A DNA stretch of 34,765 nt from JBMNCR01 sp049366695 (GCA_049366695.1 JBMNCR010000024.1:1-34765), one strand, 5' to 3'; positions 7,357 to 16,586 are shown, counted from the stretch's first letter. The notes: generated by a model not told the origin, from the sequence alone. A program made the numbers and translations.

Positions 7357-8073
7357 ATGAGTACTGTACCAAATTATCGCAGAGTTTATTCAAAATTAAA
7401 ACGTGATATTAAAGACGGCATATACAAATCTGGCATGTTATTACCCACCGAATCTGAACTTGAAAATCAGTTTTCGGTAAGCAGAACTACTATTCGCAAA
7501 GCTGTTAGTTTGCTTGTTATAGATGGGTATATTAAACCAAAACAAGGTAAAGGAACAGAAGTGCTTGATTTTTCTACTACACAGAAACTTAATCATCTCA
7601 CTTCTATTACTGAAACATTAAAAGAAAAAGGCTATAATGTAATTACAAAAGGAATGGATATCAAACGTATAAAAGCACCGGAAAATGTAGCAGACGCATT
7701 AAATATTTCTACCAATAGCTATGTTTATATATTACAAAGAGTTCAGTGGGCTAACAATCAACCTATCGCAATAATGATAAACTATCTCAAAGAGAATGCT
7801 GTACCAGAGTTTGAAAAACACATTAATACTTTTACTGGATTATATGTTTTTCTTGAAAAGCAATACAACATAATATTACAATCTGCTCGGGAACGAATAA
7901 CAGCTATAAGTGCAGAGTTTACTGAATCTCAGATATTACAAATTTCTGTTGGAGCACCGCTTATATTAAGCAAAAGAATATCTTACACTGAACAAGGTCC
8001 TATAGAATATGGGATAATAAAACTAGTTGGTGACAAATATGAGTATAGTATATATCTAGAGGGACGTAAATAA
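7357..8073 (+). CDS. GntR-family regulator, HutC/UTRA subfamily
   Basis: The 238-residue protein has an N-terminal winged helix (about 5-72) with the signature PTESELENQFSVSRTTIRKA and a wing (GKGTEV). A UTRA effector domain (about 95-235) follows, of the kind that binds sugar phosphates, amino acids or other small carboxylates. The start is supported by AAGGAGC seven bases upstream. It is divergent from the aldolase-SDR operon and precedes a bidirectional terminator, so regulation of that operon and of itself is the simplest reading. The effector may be the substrate of the aldolase or dehydrogenase; this is inference from position only. Confidence 0.9.
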   Translation: MSTVPNYRRVYSKLKRDIKDGIYKSGMLLPTESELENQFSVSRTTIRKAVSLLVIDGYIKPKQGKGTEVLDFSTTQKLNHLTSITETLKEKGYNVITKGMDIKRIKAPENVADALNISTNSYVYILQRVQWANNQPIAIMINYLKENAVPEFEKHINTFTGLYVFLEKQYNIILQSARERITAISAEFTESQILQISVGAPLILSKRISYTEQGPIEYGIIKLVGDKYEYSIYLEGRK

Positions 8074-8119
8074 ATAATTATTAATTATGAGCAAATTATT
8101 ACCTAATATTTCCTTTATA

Positions 8120-8160
8120 AAAAATGAGTATTACTAAATATTTAAGTAATACTCATTTTT
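8120..8160. terminator. Bidirectional intrinsic terminator
   Basis: AAAAATGAGTATTACT (8120-8135) and AGTAATACTCATTTTT (8145-8160) form a perfect 16-bp inverted repeat with a 9-nt loop. A and T tracts end the stem on both strands. It can stop the GntR transcript from the left and the flavoprotein transcript from the right. Confidence 0.92.
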
Positions 8161-8199
8161 GGTTGAGGTTATATTAATAAATTTTATATTTCATATCAT

Positions 8200-10089
8200 C
8201 TATTTCAAATCATCTGTTGCTGCATATCCTGCTAAACGTCCTGAGTTAAATGCAAATGATAATGTTAATCCTTCGAAATCTGGATAAGAATCTCCATAAA
8301 TACCACCTGCATCACAACCAACAGCATATAGATTTTCGATTGTTTTAAATTCAGGTGTTAGTACTTGCAAAGAACTGTTTACTCTAATACCACCAATAGA
8401 ATCTTCAACTAATGCAGCTGCTTTAATTGCATAGTATGGTCCTTCATTTACATTATATTTTAAGTATTCATCATCTTTTAAAAACTTAGTATCTTTACCA
8501 TTTTTTACAGCTTGATTATAAGTTGTAATTGTTTCTTCTAAATTTGCTACATCTACATCCATTGCCTTGGCTAATTCTTGAATTGTATCTGCCTTATAAG
8601 CACACCCAGCTGCAATGGTTTGTTCCAAAGATTCATATAAGTTTTCCATAGGTGCTACTACCCCTGAAGATAATTTTGTGTCTACTCCAGCACCTACTAA
8701 ATATGTTTTTTCAAATGTATTTGTTAGATTAGTTCCTTTCTCTGCTAAAGTCTTCATAGTTGCTTCATCTACAATCACAAAGTACTCTCCACCTTGAGCT
8801 ACTGCCGCATTTCCCCAGAGTGCAAAATCATATACAACTCCTTCATCGACAAATCTTTTACCTTCACGATTAACCCACATTAAAGGAATATTTAATAATT
8901 GACCTGCTGTTCCTTGCCAAATAGCTGGATCTTTACTTGGTATTAAAGCAGAATGTACCGCAACGGAATTTACATTAAATTCATCTGCCCCTACATCTTG
9001 TGCCATTGTTAATCCATCACCAGTATTATTAGCATAAGCTAAAGTTGAATAATTTGTAACATTCATATATTTTTCTATCATTTCTGCACTTCCAGCATAT
9101 CCGCCAGTAGCTAAGATAACTTTTTTTGCATTTACCGTTAATTTGCTTCCATCTTTTTTCTCAGCGATTACACCTGTAATATTTCCATCTTTATCTTGTA
9201 TTAACTCTTTTCCAGTAGTATTAGTGTAAAGAGTCCCGCCCATCTCATCTAATTTAACATACATATTTTCATAAGCTTGGTTTTTATCTACATATTTATG
9301 ATAAGTCATAGGATCATCATAATGCAATTTTTGTGTATTTTCCATCAACACTGTTTCTGTTCCATAACTATCTAACCAATCTATAGTTGACGCAGATTGT
9401 TCAAATATTTCTCTTGTTAAATCAATATTACTTAGATAATGAGTATACTCCATCATGTATTCTAAACCATCTTCTACTGTATACTCAATTCCAGCTGCCT
9501 TTTGTTGTTCACTTTCAAAAGCTAATAAACCTTCAGCATAATAACGTCCAGCTCCACCAGGATTTTCACCTTTTTCAAGAACTATAACAGTAGCACCCTT
9601 TTCAGCTGCAGCAAGCGCCGCAGAAGTACCTGAAGCTCCACCACCAACTACTACTACATCAGCAGTAATCTCTTCGTCCTCACCTTGAGCTACACCTTCT
9701 TGTGTGGTTCTTAATGCCTCAGAATCACCACCTGCTTGATCAACTGCATCAGCTACTGCATTTAACATGGCATTTGATGAGTTTGTAGCTCCAGTAACTG
9801 TATCCACAGCCAAACTTTGAGCTTCAATAATTTTCTCTGACATTGTAGTTAACGCAGGCGTTCCTAGACCTTCAGTCTCAGATTGAGATACAACGTCAAT
9901 AGTATCAATTTTACTATCTGTGAATACTACATCTATTGTTACATCACCATTGTTTCCCTTTGCAGTCGCAGTATATGTTCCTTCAGTATAACTTTGAGTA
10001 CTTCCAGTTGATGTACAACCTGGTAATATCATAGCAAATGTCAAAAACAAAACAATTACTATACTAAACCTTTTAGATATTTTTTTCAT
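8200..10089 (-). CDS. Secreted flavinylated FAD-dependent reductase (fumarate/urocanate reductase-like lipoprotein)
   Basis: The 629-residue protein begins with a lipoprotein signal ending L22-P-G-C25. An FMN-binding domain (about 34-118) holds D96-x3-G100-A101-T102, the motif where ApbE attaches FMN to the last threonine. The FAD-binding fumarate-reductase fold follows (about 142-629), with GGGASG at 149-154. It should sit on the outer face of the membrane and use electrons passed through FMN and FAD to reduce an organic acceptor. Fumarate reductases have a Thr-Arg-Asp acid-catalyst segment after the GKRF motif and an HGxNRLGG substrate loop. Here these read E416-GVV-Y420-D421 and GIYGDSYPDFEG near 596-607. 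Fumarate is therefore unlikely and the acceptor is unknown. The RBS is GGGGGAT. Two RpiR genes lie upstream. Confidence 0.88.
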   Translation of the reverse strand: MKKISKRFSIVIVLFLTFAMILPGCTSTGSTQSYTEGTYTATAKGNNGDVTIDVVFTDSKIDTIDVVSQSETEGLGTPALTTMSEKIIEAQSLAVDTVTGATNSSNAMLNAVADAVDQAGGDSEALRTTQEGVAQGEDEEITADVVVVGGGASGTSAALAAAEKGATVIVLEKGENPGGAGRYYAEGLLAFESEQQKAAGIEYTVEDGLEYMMEYTHYLSNIDLTREIFEQSASTIDWLDSYGTETVLMENTQKLHYDDPMTYHKYVDKNQAYENMYVKLDEMGGTLYTNTTGKELIQDKDGNITGVIAEKKDGSKLTVNAKKVILATGGYAGSAEMIEKYMNVTNYSTLAYANNTGDGLTMAQDVGADEFNVNSVAVHSALIPSKDPAIWQGTAGQLLNIPLMWVNREGKRFVDEGVVYDFALWGNAAVAQGGEYFVIVDEATMKTLAEKGTNLTNTFEKTYLVGAGVDTKLSSGVVAPMENLYESLEQTIAAGCAYKADTIQELAKAMDVDVANLEETITTYNQAVKNGKDTKFLKDDEYLKYNVNEGPYYAIKAAALVEDSIGGIRVNSSLQVLTPEFKTIENLYAVGCDAGGIYGDSYPDFEGLTLSFAFNSGRLAGYAATDDLK

Positions 10090-10153
10090 TTTTTATCCCC
10101 CAATTCAATTATTTATGATCAATCCCCAACCTAGATTTGTCTACATTTTAACA

Positions 10154-10180
10154 CAAAAAAAAGAGATTAAAAGAATCTCT
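10154..10180 (-). terminator. Intrinsic terminator or attenuator upstream of the flavoprotein gene
   Basis: On the minus strand AGAGATT (10180-10174) pairs with AATCTCT (10168-10162) around a 5-nt loop, followed by eight T residues (10161-10154). It lies 65 bp before the flavoprotein start. It either ends the rpiR transcript or acts as an attenuator in the flavoprotein leader. Confidence 0.8.
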
Positions 10181-10208
10181 ACAGATGTTGTTCTTAGGTT
10201 TTAATGAT

Positions 10209-10246
10209 AAGGAATTTGTTCCAAACATAAAACATGTTGGTACGTT
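10209..10246. repeat. Copy 1 of a repeat with GGAATTTGTTCC dyad
   Basis: AAGGAATTTGTTCC is followed by AAAACATGTTGGTAC. The 12-bp core GGAATTTGTTCC (10211-10222) is a dyad with GGAA/TTCC arms. About 31 of 40 positions agree with copy 2 at 10351. It lies upstream of the flavoprotein gene and is a candidate RpiR operator (inference). Confidence 0.55.
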
Positions 10247-10350
10247 TCACTCAATTTTTTAGCTATATTGTGCTTTTCTTCAATACATTTATAATTTGTA
10301 ACTATCTTAAATTACAATTACAGGTCTTATCAATTCATTGTATATTTTTA

Positions 10351-10389
10351 AAGGAATTTGTTCCATATTCAAAACACATTGTTACAATT
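10351..10389. repeat. Copy 2 of a repeat with GGAATTTGTTCC dyad
   Basis: The same 14-base block AAGGAATTTGTTCC recurs, then AAAACACATTGTTAC. The core dyad is at 10353-10364, 142 bp from the first copy. The copy abuts the 3' end of the downstream rpiR gene. Confidence 0.55.
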
Positions 10390-10392
10390 CGT

Positions 10393-11160
10393 CTATAATT
10401 TATTTATCATACTAGCTAATATTTCGATTAAATACACAACAGGTAATTGAGTCGATAAATCATCAATAGAATTTTGATAAGTTAAATTCGATTCATAAGT
10501 ATCTACTCGTTGTTTTTTACTTTGAGAATAATATATATTATACGGTAAAGCAAAATCCCCCAACTTTGATAATGTAGAATACTCGCTATTAGTAATCACA
10601 ATGCTCATTCCATTATTTTCTTTAATACTATTTATAAATGTAATCATGTTTTCTGATTCTCCGCTGACACAAAATAGAATGTAAACATCAGGTGAAGGCT
10701 GGTGAATTGCTTTTAATAGTTTCCCATCAATAAAAGTAGCAAGTTTTCCTGAAACTGTAAAGTACATCGCTGCATAATATGCAATACTCCCAGATGCTCC
10801 ATCCCCAACACAAAATATTCTTTGTGCATTTGTCAATATATCCACTGCTTGATATATTTTTTCTTGATATATTGGAGTATCTACCTTAACTAAAAATTCT
10901 TTAAACATAATCCCAATGTCGAAAGAAGTATCAAGTTTTTCACTCTTTTCAATCTGTTCTTTACAGTATTGTTTATACTGCTTAAAACCGTTAAATCCTA
11001 ATTTTCGACAGTATCTAAGAATACTTGGCGGCGACGAATGTACTTCAGTAGCAAATTCTCTAATAGTCATATACGGTATTAATTGTTCATTATTTATCGT
11101 AAAATAATAAATTTGCTTCTCAACATCATTTAAAGTTTTTATCTTATTGGGTGAAAACAT
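10393..11160 (-). CDS. RpiR/MurR-family transcriptional regulator (second of pair)
   Basis: The 255-residue protein has an N-terminal HTH domain (about 1-75) with the RpiR signature MTIREFATEVHSSPPSILRYC and a C-terminal SIS domain (about 100-255). SIS domains in this family bind sugar phosphates or amino-sugar derivatives; there is no sign of an isomerase active site. AGGGAGG supports the start. It is a clear paralogue of the next gene upstream: the first 35 residues align with no gaps, sharing MTIREFAT and VHSSP. The spacing of 41 bp implies one operon. It is followed by the two dyad repeats, a terminator and the flavoprotein gene. Control of that gene is likely but not shown. Confidence 0.88.
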   Translation of the reverse strand: MFSPNKIKTLNDVEKQIYYFTINNEQLIPYMTIREFATEVHSSPPSILRYCRKLGFNGFKQYKQYCKEQIEKSEKLDTSFDIGIMFKEFLVKVDTPIYQEKIYQAVDILTNAQRIFCVGDGASGSIAYYAAMYFTVSGKLATFIDGKLLKAIHQPSPDVYILFCVSGESENMITFINSIKENNGMSIVITNSEYSTLSKLGDFALPYNIYYSQSKKQRVDTYESNLTYQNSIDDLSTQLPVVYLIEILASMINKL

Positions 11161-11201
11161 TTTAAAACCTCCCTTATCTTTATTACAAAGAATTTACCTT
11201 A

Positions 11202-11981
11202 TCATATAATATTCTTTTTTCCCAAGGATTTGGCAATAGTTTCAATTAAATAGACAGTGGGTAGCTGAGTAGAGTAACTATCCACTACATAATCCATGTT
11301 TTCATGTCCTGATAATGTAGTGACTGTTTTCTGTAAACTCTTTGCATAATATAAATTATAACCAATTACCACATCACACTTTTTTGCTAGTGTTGAGATA
11401 TAGCTATTTGTAATAAGTAGGGTCTTCCCACCACTGGCTTTGATCTTATCAGCAAATATAATCATTTCCTTATCTTCCCCACTTACACAGAACAACATAT
11501 AAGTATCAGAAGAAAAGTGAGGGGCTGTCAACATAAAGTATTCATCTATATATGTAGCAAAAAAACCAGCAGCAGAAATATGCGTAGCTGCATAAAAAGC
11601 AATACTTCCTGTAGGCCCAGCCCCTAGACAATAAAGCCTCTCCCCTTGCATGATCAGTTTAACTGCTTTATCTAATTTTTCAATAAACTTAGGTGTTTTA
11701 ATTTTTGCTAAAAAATCTTGAAACAGTCCTGTTTTATCGTCAGAGTAACTCATTTTATATTGATCATTTTCTAATATTTGCTTAAAACAAACCTTAAACT
11801 CAACAAACCCTTCACATCCAACTTTTTTGCAAAAACGTAATACAGAAGAAGGAGAAGAATGCACTTTCGTAGCAAACTCACGAATTGTCATAAATGGTAT
11901 TAAACTCTTATTATTAATGACAAAATGATACATATCCATTTCAATTTCATTAAAATTTTTAATTTGTTTTGGTGTAAACAT
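11202..11981 (-). CDS. RpiR/MurR-family transcriptional regulator (first of pair)
   Basis: The 259-residue protein has the same layout as its downstream paralogue: an HTH_6 domain with MTIREFATKVHSSPSSVLRFC (about 36-56) and a SIS domain with LYCLGAGPTGSIAFYAA near 118-134. The glycine-rich loop of the SIS fold, which holds the phosphate of the effector, is intact. GGAGGTAATGCC places the Shine-Dalgarno at normal distance. Two non-identical RpiR proteins in one operon may form heterodimers or answer to two ligands. The neighbouring extracytoplasmic flavoprotein suggests they link carbohydrate or cell-wall sugar status to anaerobic respiration (inference). Confidence 0.88.
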   Translation of the reverse strand: MFTPKQIKNFNEIEMDMYHFVINNKSLIPFMTIREFATKVHSSPSSVLRFCKKVGCEGFVEFKVCFKQILENDQYKMSYSDDKTGLFQDFLAKIKTPKFIEKLDKAVKLIMQGERLYCLGAGPTGSIAFYAATHISAAGFFATYIDEYFMLTAPHFSSDTYMLFCVSGEDKEMIIFADKIKASGGKTLLITNSYISTLAKKCDVVIGYNLYYAKSLQKTVTTLSGHENMDYVVDSYSTQLPTVYLIETIAKSLGKKNII

Positions 11982-12054
11982 GGCATTACCTCCTACTTTT
12001 ATTATATACTAGGAAATTTATTTATGGAAGAAACATTAAATAAGGTAACCAAGG

Positions 12055-12072
12055 TATTCATTCATATGAATA
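12055..12072. repeat. Inverted repeat upstream of the rpiR pair
   Basis: TATTCAT (12055-12061) and ATGAATA (12066-12072) form a perfect 7-4-7 dyad about 75 bp upstream of the first rpiR start. It could be an operator for this operon. It has no T tract and is not a terminator. Confidence 0.35.
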
Positions 12073-12164
12073 CTAATATTATTATCTATCGTTAGACTGT
12101 ATATATAGTTTAAGATAATATTAAGAAATTTGAAAATTTAAATATTATTTTGTAACTTATAAAA

Positions 12165-12202
12165 ATATTTTGAGCCTCTTTAAATATTAGTTAAAGAAGC
12201 CC
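12165..12202 (-). terminator. Probable terminator of the RND-TetR operon
   Basis: On the minus strand GGGCTTCTTTAA pairs along all 12 positions with TTAAAGAGGCTC, two of them G-U, leaving a 7-nt loop. AAAATATTTTT follows. The G-U pairs become mismatches on the plus strand, so the minus-strand RNA is the likely functional one. It lies 41 bp after the TetR stop. Confidence 0.65.
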
Positions 12203-12243
12203 AAAAGTAATTATATTCTTTGAATCATTTTAAAATTAAATAA

Positions 12244-12852
12244 TTATTCATTTAAAGATTTAATCAGCATTTTATATGAATAATCTTTAGCCACTTCAAT
12301 ACTTACTTGATTGAAGTATCTTTTCATTGTTAGATAATCTGCAAATGCACAGAATGAACTTTTTAATACCATTCTTCTATAATAATCGTCTTGTACCTTT
12401 TGAATGATTTCATCTTCATAACCACTAATTAATAGATTATCCATCTCTTTTTCAAGTGGATTAGAATATTTATCAAGATCAGAACTATCTTCAAATATAT
12501 ACTTCCTAACTTGATAAAAAGTTCCAAAAGATAAAAATATATGAAATGAAGAAAATACATTCTCCATATTTTCTTCAATAATCTTTAACACTTCATAGTA
12601 TCTAGCTTTGAATCCTTTTTTTTCATTGATTCTTCTGACAAATTGTAATACTTCATTACTTAAACTGAATAAAATAGCCTTTGAAAAAACTTCTTCTTTG
12701 CTTTTAAAATATTCATATATCGTACCTTTCCCTACTCCAGCAGATTTTGCTATTTCTGAAACTGTGATTTCATGCAAATTTTCACCATTTTTAATTAAAC
12801 TAAGCATTCCATCTAAGATAGCAATCTCTTTATCCGAATATTGAATATCCAT
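12244..12852 (-). CDS. TetR/AcrR-family repressor
   Basis: The 202-residue protein has a typical N-terminal TetR helix-turn-helix, EITVSEIAKSAGVGKGTIYEYFKSKEEVF (in two parts, about residues 28-56), and a helical ligand-binding domain with no recognisable subfamily. Its ATG lies only two bases after the stop codon of the RND pump gene, so the two are translationally linked. A perfect TetR-like dyad, GACCGAC-CA-GTCGGTC, sits at the pump promoter. The repressor should bind there and be released by a pump substrate, an autoregulated loop. The inducer is not predictable from the sequence. Confidence 0.9.
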   Translation of the reverse strand: MDIQYSDKEIAILDGMLSLIKNGENLHEITVSEIAKSAGVGKGTIYEYFKSKEEVFSKAILFSLSNEVLQFVRRINEKKGFKARYYEVLKIIEENMENVFSSFHIFLSFGTFYQVRKYIFEDSSDLDKYSNPLEKEMDNLLISGYEDEIIQKVQDDYYRRMVLKSSFCAFADYLTMKRYFNQVSIEVAKDYSYKMLIKSLNE

Positions 12853-12854
12853 CT

Positions 12855-15800
12855 TTATTCCCCTTCCACTTTAATGGATTTATATTTTTTGTTTTTATGA
12901 AATATTTCATACATTACTGGGACAACAAGCAAGGTTAACAAAGTAGCATATGTCAATCCACCTATAGCAACAATAGCTAAAGGTTGTAGCATTTCAGAAC
13001 CCATACCTACACCAAAAGATAAAGTAGATAATCCCAAAATTGTAGTAATTGCTGTCATAAGAATAGGTCTTATACGCACTTTACCTGTTTCAATCAATGC
13101 TTCTCTGGTCTTATATCCTTCTTCTCTTAATTGATTAGTATAGTCCACAAACACAATCCCGTTATTTACCACTACTCCACTTAATACTAAAAATCCTAAC
13201 ATGGAAATAACGCTTATATCATTACCAGTAATCAGTAGCGCAAGTAATCCACCGGTAAATGCAAGAGGCATTGTAAACATTACTATAAATGGCGACAATA
13301 ATGATTGGAACTGAGCTACCATAATTAAATATATGAATACAATAGCTAGAGCTACCATCAACACTAAATCTCTCAATGTATTATTTATTGTTTCAGTTTC
13401 TCCTGATATTTCTACATTATAACCATCAGGAACGTTATAATCTTTTAATTTGCTCTCAAAATCTTTACTCACTAACCCAATATTATAATCCGTATCAATA
13501 CTTGCAGTAACAGCAACATATCTTGCTTGATTTTCTCTTTGAATAGAAGATAACCCCTCGGCTTCAGTTATTTGAGTTATATCACCAATTTTTACTATAT
13601 TTTCTTCGCCATTAATTTCTGTTGTTATTTCAAGTTTTTCAATATCTTCTCTATTAATTTTCTCATTCTTATCGTTAACCACTATTACTGGGTATTCTTT
13701 ATTATCGATATTAATAGTTGTTGCTGTTTTGCCTTCTGAAATTGAAGTACTAATAAACGAGTATACCTGAGCAACTGTAAGTCCTTCCTCCATTGCCTTG
13801 TTTTTATCAACTACAATTCTCATTTCAATAGCTTTTTCTTCAAAACTTGTTTCTATTTCAATAGCTCCTTGCGTACTTTCTAACATCTCAACCACGTCAT
13901 TTGATACTTCTCTTAATGTATCAATATCATTACCCTTTATAACTACTTCCATGCCCGATCCTGCTAAAGCACTAATATTCATATTTGAACTAGAAACAGT
14001 AATTATCGCATCTAAATCCTTAGTGTTTTCTCTAATATTTTCTTCGATTTCCTTATTACTGACCTCTCTTTTTTCATCTAGTAGAACATATAAGGACATA
14101 GCCTGACTGCTGGAACCACCACCCATGCTCATTCCTCCCATTCCTCCAGAACTACTAAATGCTCCAACACTTTGAATCCCTTCAATATTTAATAAACAAT
14201 CAACGACAGTATTGGTCATACTTATTTTTTCATCATAAGAAGTATCCTGTTCCATTTCAATGGTTGCAGACATTTCATTACCCTCCATTTCAGGAATAAA
14301 TGATGTTCCCATTGAAAATGTTGCAAATATACTCACTGAAAGTAGTACAACAACTAAAATCATCACAATAGCTTTATGATTTAATGCTTTCTTTAAAACA
14401 CCTTCATACGCATTGGTAATTTTATCAAATAAAGGATGTTCCTTATCTTTTAAATTTTTAAATATATTTGATGAGATAGCAGGCACTAATGTCAATGCAA
14501 CAATAAGACTTGCAATTAGTGAATATGCAATCGTTAACCCCATATCAGCAAATATCTCTTTAGATATACCTGTAGTAAAAACAATGGGTAAAAAAACCGC
14601 AGTAGTTGTTAACGTTGATGCAGCTAATGCGCCAGCAACTTGCTTAGCTCCTTCTATTGAAGCATTTATAGAATTTAATCCTTTATTTTTCAGTCGATAA
14701 ATATTTTCAATTACAACTACAGAGTTATCTACCAACATACCTACTCCTAGGGCTAATCCTCCCAAAGAAATAATATTCATTGTTACATTTGTAAAATACA
14801 TCATAGCAATGGTAAATACCAAACTAATAGGAATAGATAAAGCTATAATAACAGTTGGCTTAATATCCCTTAGGAATAACAACAATATAATAACAGCTAA
14901 AATCCCACCATACATCAAGTTCTTTAATACTGAACTAATTACAATATCAATGTAAATTCCTTGATCCATTAAATGTGTAAATGTAACGTCAGGATATTTT
15001 TCTTGTATTAACTCCATTTTTTCTTTTATATTGTCACTTGTTTCTGGCGTTGAATAATTACTTTGTTTTTGAAAAGATAATACTACTACGTCTTTCCCAT
15101 TCACCTTTGCATAGCTTTCTTCGGAATTATTTGTGTTTTTAACATCAGCTACATCCTTTAAATAGATCTTATCTACACCATCTATCCCAGTATCAAACAA
15201 CAATAATCCACCTATTTCTTCACTATCACGAATTTTATCTCCAACTTTGACTAAGTAATCAATACCATCCTCAGAAATATATCCTGCTGGCATAGAAAAG
15301 TTTTGAGCAGTTAGAATACCAGAGATCATACTTTCAGTTATTACACCTTCTAAATCAGCTTTTTCAAAGGCTTCTTCTTTCGCATCGTCCAATTTATTGA
15401 TTTGTTGATTTATAGTACTTTGTCCTTGTACTAATTGATTTTTTGCATTTGTCATTTCAGTATCTAGTACTTCTTTACCTTGTATAATTTGTTCTTCTTG
15501 AGATGATATTTCGTCATTTTGTATAGCTAGTTGAGTTTGTTGCTCTTGTACTTGAGCTAAATTTGTATTAATCTCCTCTAAATCGGCATTTAGATCATCT
15601 CTCTGATTTTGAATCATCCCAAGATTTGCATTGACGTTATCTAACTGTTGTTGTTCTTCTGCTGTAGGACTTTCGATTGCATCAAGATTATTCTTCTGAT
15701 CTAATAATTCCCCCTCTGCAATATCTAAAGCAGATAAACCAGTTTGTATTTGTATTTTACCATTTGATAATTCATCTTCCGCAGTATCTAGCTGAGACTG

Positions 15801-16568
15801 AGCAGTTTCTATTTCTGTTTTTGCTAATTGAACTGCTTCTTCACCTTTCGCTAACTCTTCAGATTGTTTTATTTTTTCTTCCTCTAACTGTACCAATCCA
15901 CTTTGAATATCCTTCTTAGCGCCTAACAACTTATCCTCTGCTTTAGATAAATCTGCATCAATGCTATTAAGAATTTTTTTATTTAATTCTTCTATCTTTT
16001 CTGAACTTATACTTACATCTATACTTTCTTCAATTAATCCATTTCCAGTAACAGAAGCGACACCTTCAACACTCTCTAAATCTGGAATAATACTCTTATC
16101 TGCCAATTCAGAAATTTCCTCTAAATTCATTCCTTCTGAATCTACTGCTGTTATCATTACAGGTAACATATCAGGATTCATTCTTAAGATCATAGGAGTA
16201 CCGATACTATCACTCCATTGTTGTTTAATAAGATCTAGATTTCCATTTATTTCAATAATGGCAGAATCCAAATTTACATTATTATTAAACTCCAAAATAA
16301 CTAAAGACAAATTTTCATTTGATACCGAATTAATATTTTTAATATTACTTGTAGTTGCCAATAATTGTTCAGTAGGCTTTGTAACTACTAATTCTACTTC
16401 CTCAGGACTTGCCCCTGGATATTGAGTCATAACCACTACATAAGGCAAATCTATACTAGGTAATAAATCTACTTGTAAATGCATAAAAGATATAGTACCA
16501 AGTATTAAAACTATTATTACTGATACTAATACAGTAAAGGGTTTTTTTACACTATATTTTGAAAACAT
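12855..16568 (-). CDS. RND-family efflux transporter with long coiled-coil insertion
   Basis: The 1237-residue permease matches the HAE1/AcrB and SwrC type: an N-terminal membrane segment, a first large outer loop, a membrane bundle from about 545, a second outer loop and a final bundle. The SIPISLVF and LVDNSVVVIENI motifs are present; the AcrB Asp-Asp pair in TM4 is D614-N615 and the TM10 lysine is an asparagine (VVNNGIVF). This variation occurs in related families. Residues about 200-400 form two long helices of some 98 residues each, rich in E, Q, K and L, with a tip near 298-303. They are inserted where AcrB has its docking subdomain. No adaptor gene is adjacent. The ATG at 16568 follows AAGGAGG; an upstream TTG lies within the operator. 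Confidence 0.9.
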   Translation of the reverse strand: MFSKYSVKKPFTVLVSVIIVLILGTISFMHLQVDLLPSIDLPYVVVMTQYPGASPEEVELVVTKPTEQLLATTSNIKNINSVSNENLSLVILEFNNNVNLDSAIIEINGNLDLIKQQWSDSIGTPMILRMNPDMLPVMITAVDSEGMNLEEISELADKSIIPDLESVEGVASVTGNGLIEESIDVSISSEKIEELNKKILNSIDADLSKAEDKLLGAKKDIQSGLVQLEEEKIKQSEELAKGEEAVQLAKTEIETAQSQLDTAEDELSNGKIQIQTGLSALDIAEGELLDQKNNLDAIESPTAEEQQQLDNVNANLGMIQNQRDDLNADLEEINTNLAQVQEQQTQLAIQNDEISSQEEQIIQGKEVLDTEMTNAKNQLVQGQSTINQQINKLDDAKEEAFEKADLEGVITESMISGILTAQNFSMPAGYISEDGIDYLVKVGDKIRDSEEIGGLLLFDTGIDGVDKIYLKDVADVKNTNNSEESYAKVNGKDVVVLSFQKQSNYSTPETSDNIKEKMELIQEKYPDVTFTHLMDQGIYIDIVISSVLKNLMYGGILAVIILLLFLRDIKPTVIIALSIPISLVFTIAMMYFTNVTMNIISLGGLALGVGMLVDNSVVVIENIYRLKNKGLNSINASIEGAKQVAGALAASTLTTTAVFLPIVFTTGISKEIFADMGLTIAYSLIASLIVALTLVPAISSNIFKNLKDKEHPLFDKITNAYEGVLKKALNHKAIVMILVVVLLSVSIFATFSMGTSFIPEMEGNEMSATIEMEQDTSYDEKISMTNTVVDCLLNIEGIQSVGAFSSSGGMGGMSMGGGSSSQAMSLYVLLDEKREVSNKEIEENIRENTKDLDAIITVSSSNMNISALAGSGMEVVIKGNDIDTLREVSNDVVEMLESTQGAIEIETSFEEKAIEMRIVVDKNKAMEEGLTVAQVYSFISTSISEGKTATTINIDNKEYPVIVVNDKNEKINREDIEKLEITTEINGEENIVKIGDITQITEAEGLSSIQRENQARYVAVTASIDTDYNIGLVSKDFESKLKDYNVPDGYNVEISGETETINNTLRDLVLMVALAIVFIYLIMVAQFQSLLSPFIVMFTMPLAFTGGLLALLITGNDISVISMLGFLVLSGVVVNNGIVFVDYTNQLREEGYKTREALIETGKVRIRPILMTAITTILGLSTLSFGVGMGSEMLQPLAIVAIGGLTYATLLTLLVVPVMYEIFHKNKKYKSIKVEGE

Positions 16569-16586
16569 TATGTACCTCCTTATTCC

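Noticed and set aside
15677..16425. Plus-strand open frames of 80 and 154 codons opposite the RND gene
   Set aside because: They lie antisense to a well-supported gene, have no ribosome binding site and show compositional shadows of its coiled-coil and transmembrane codons.
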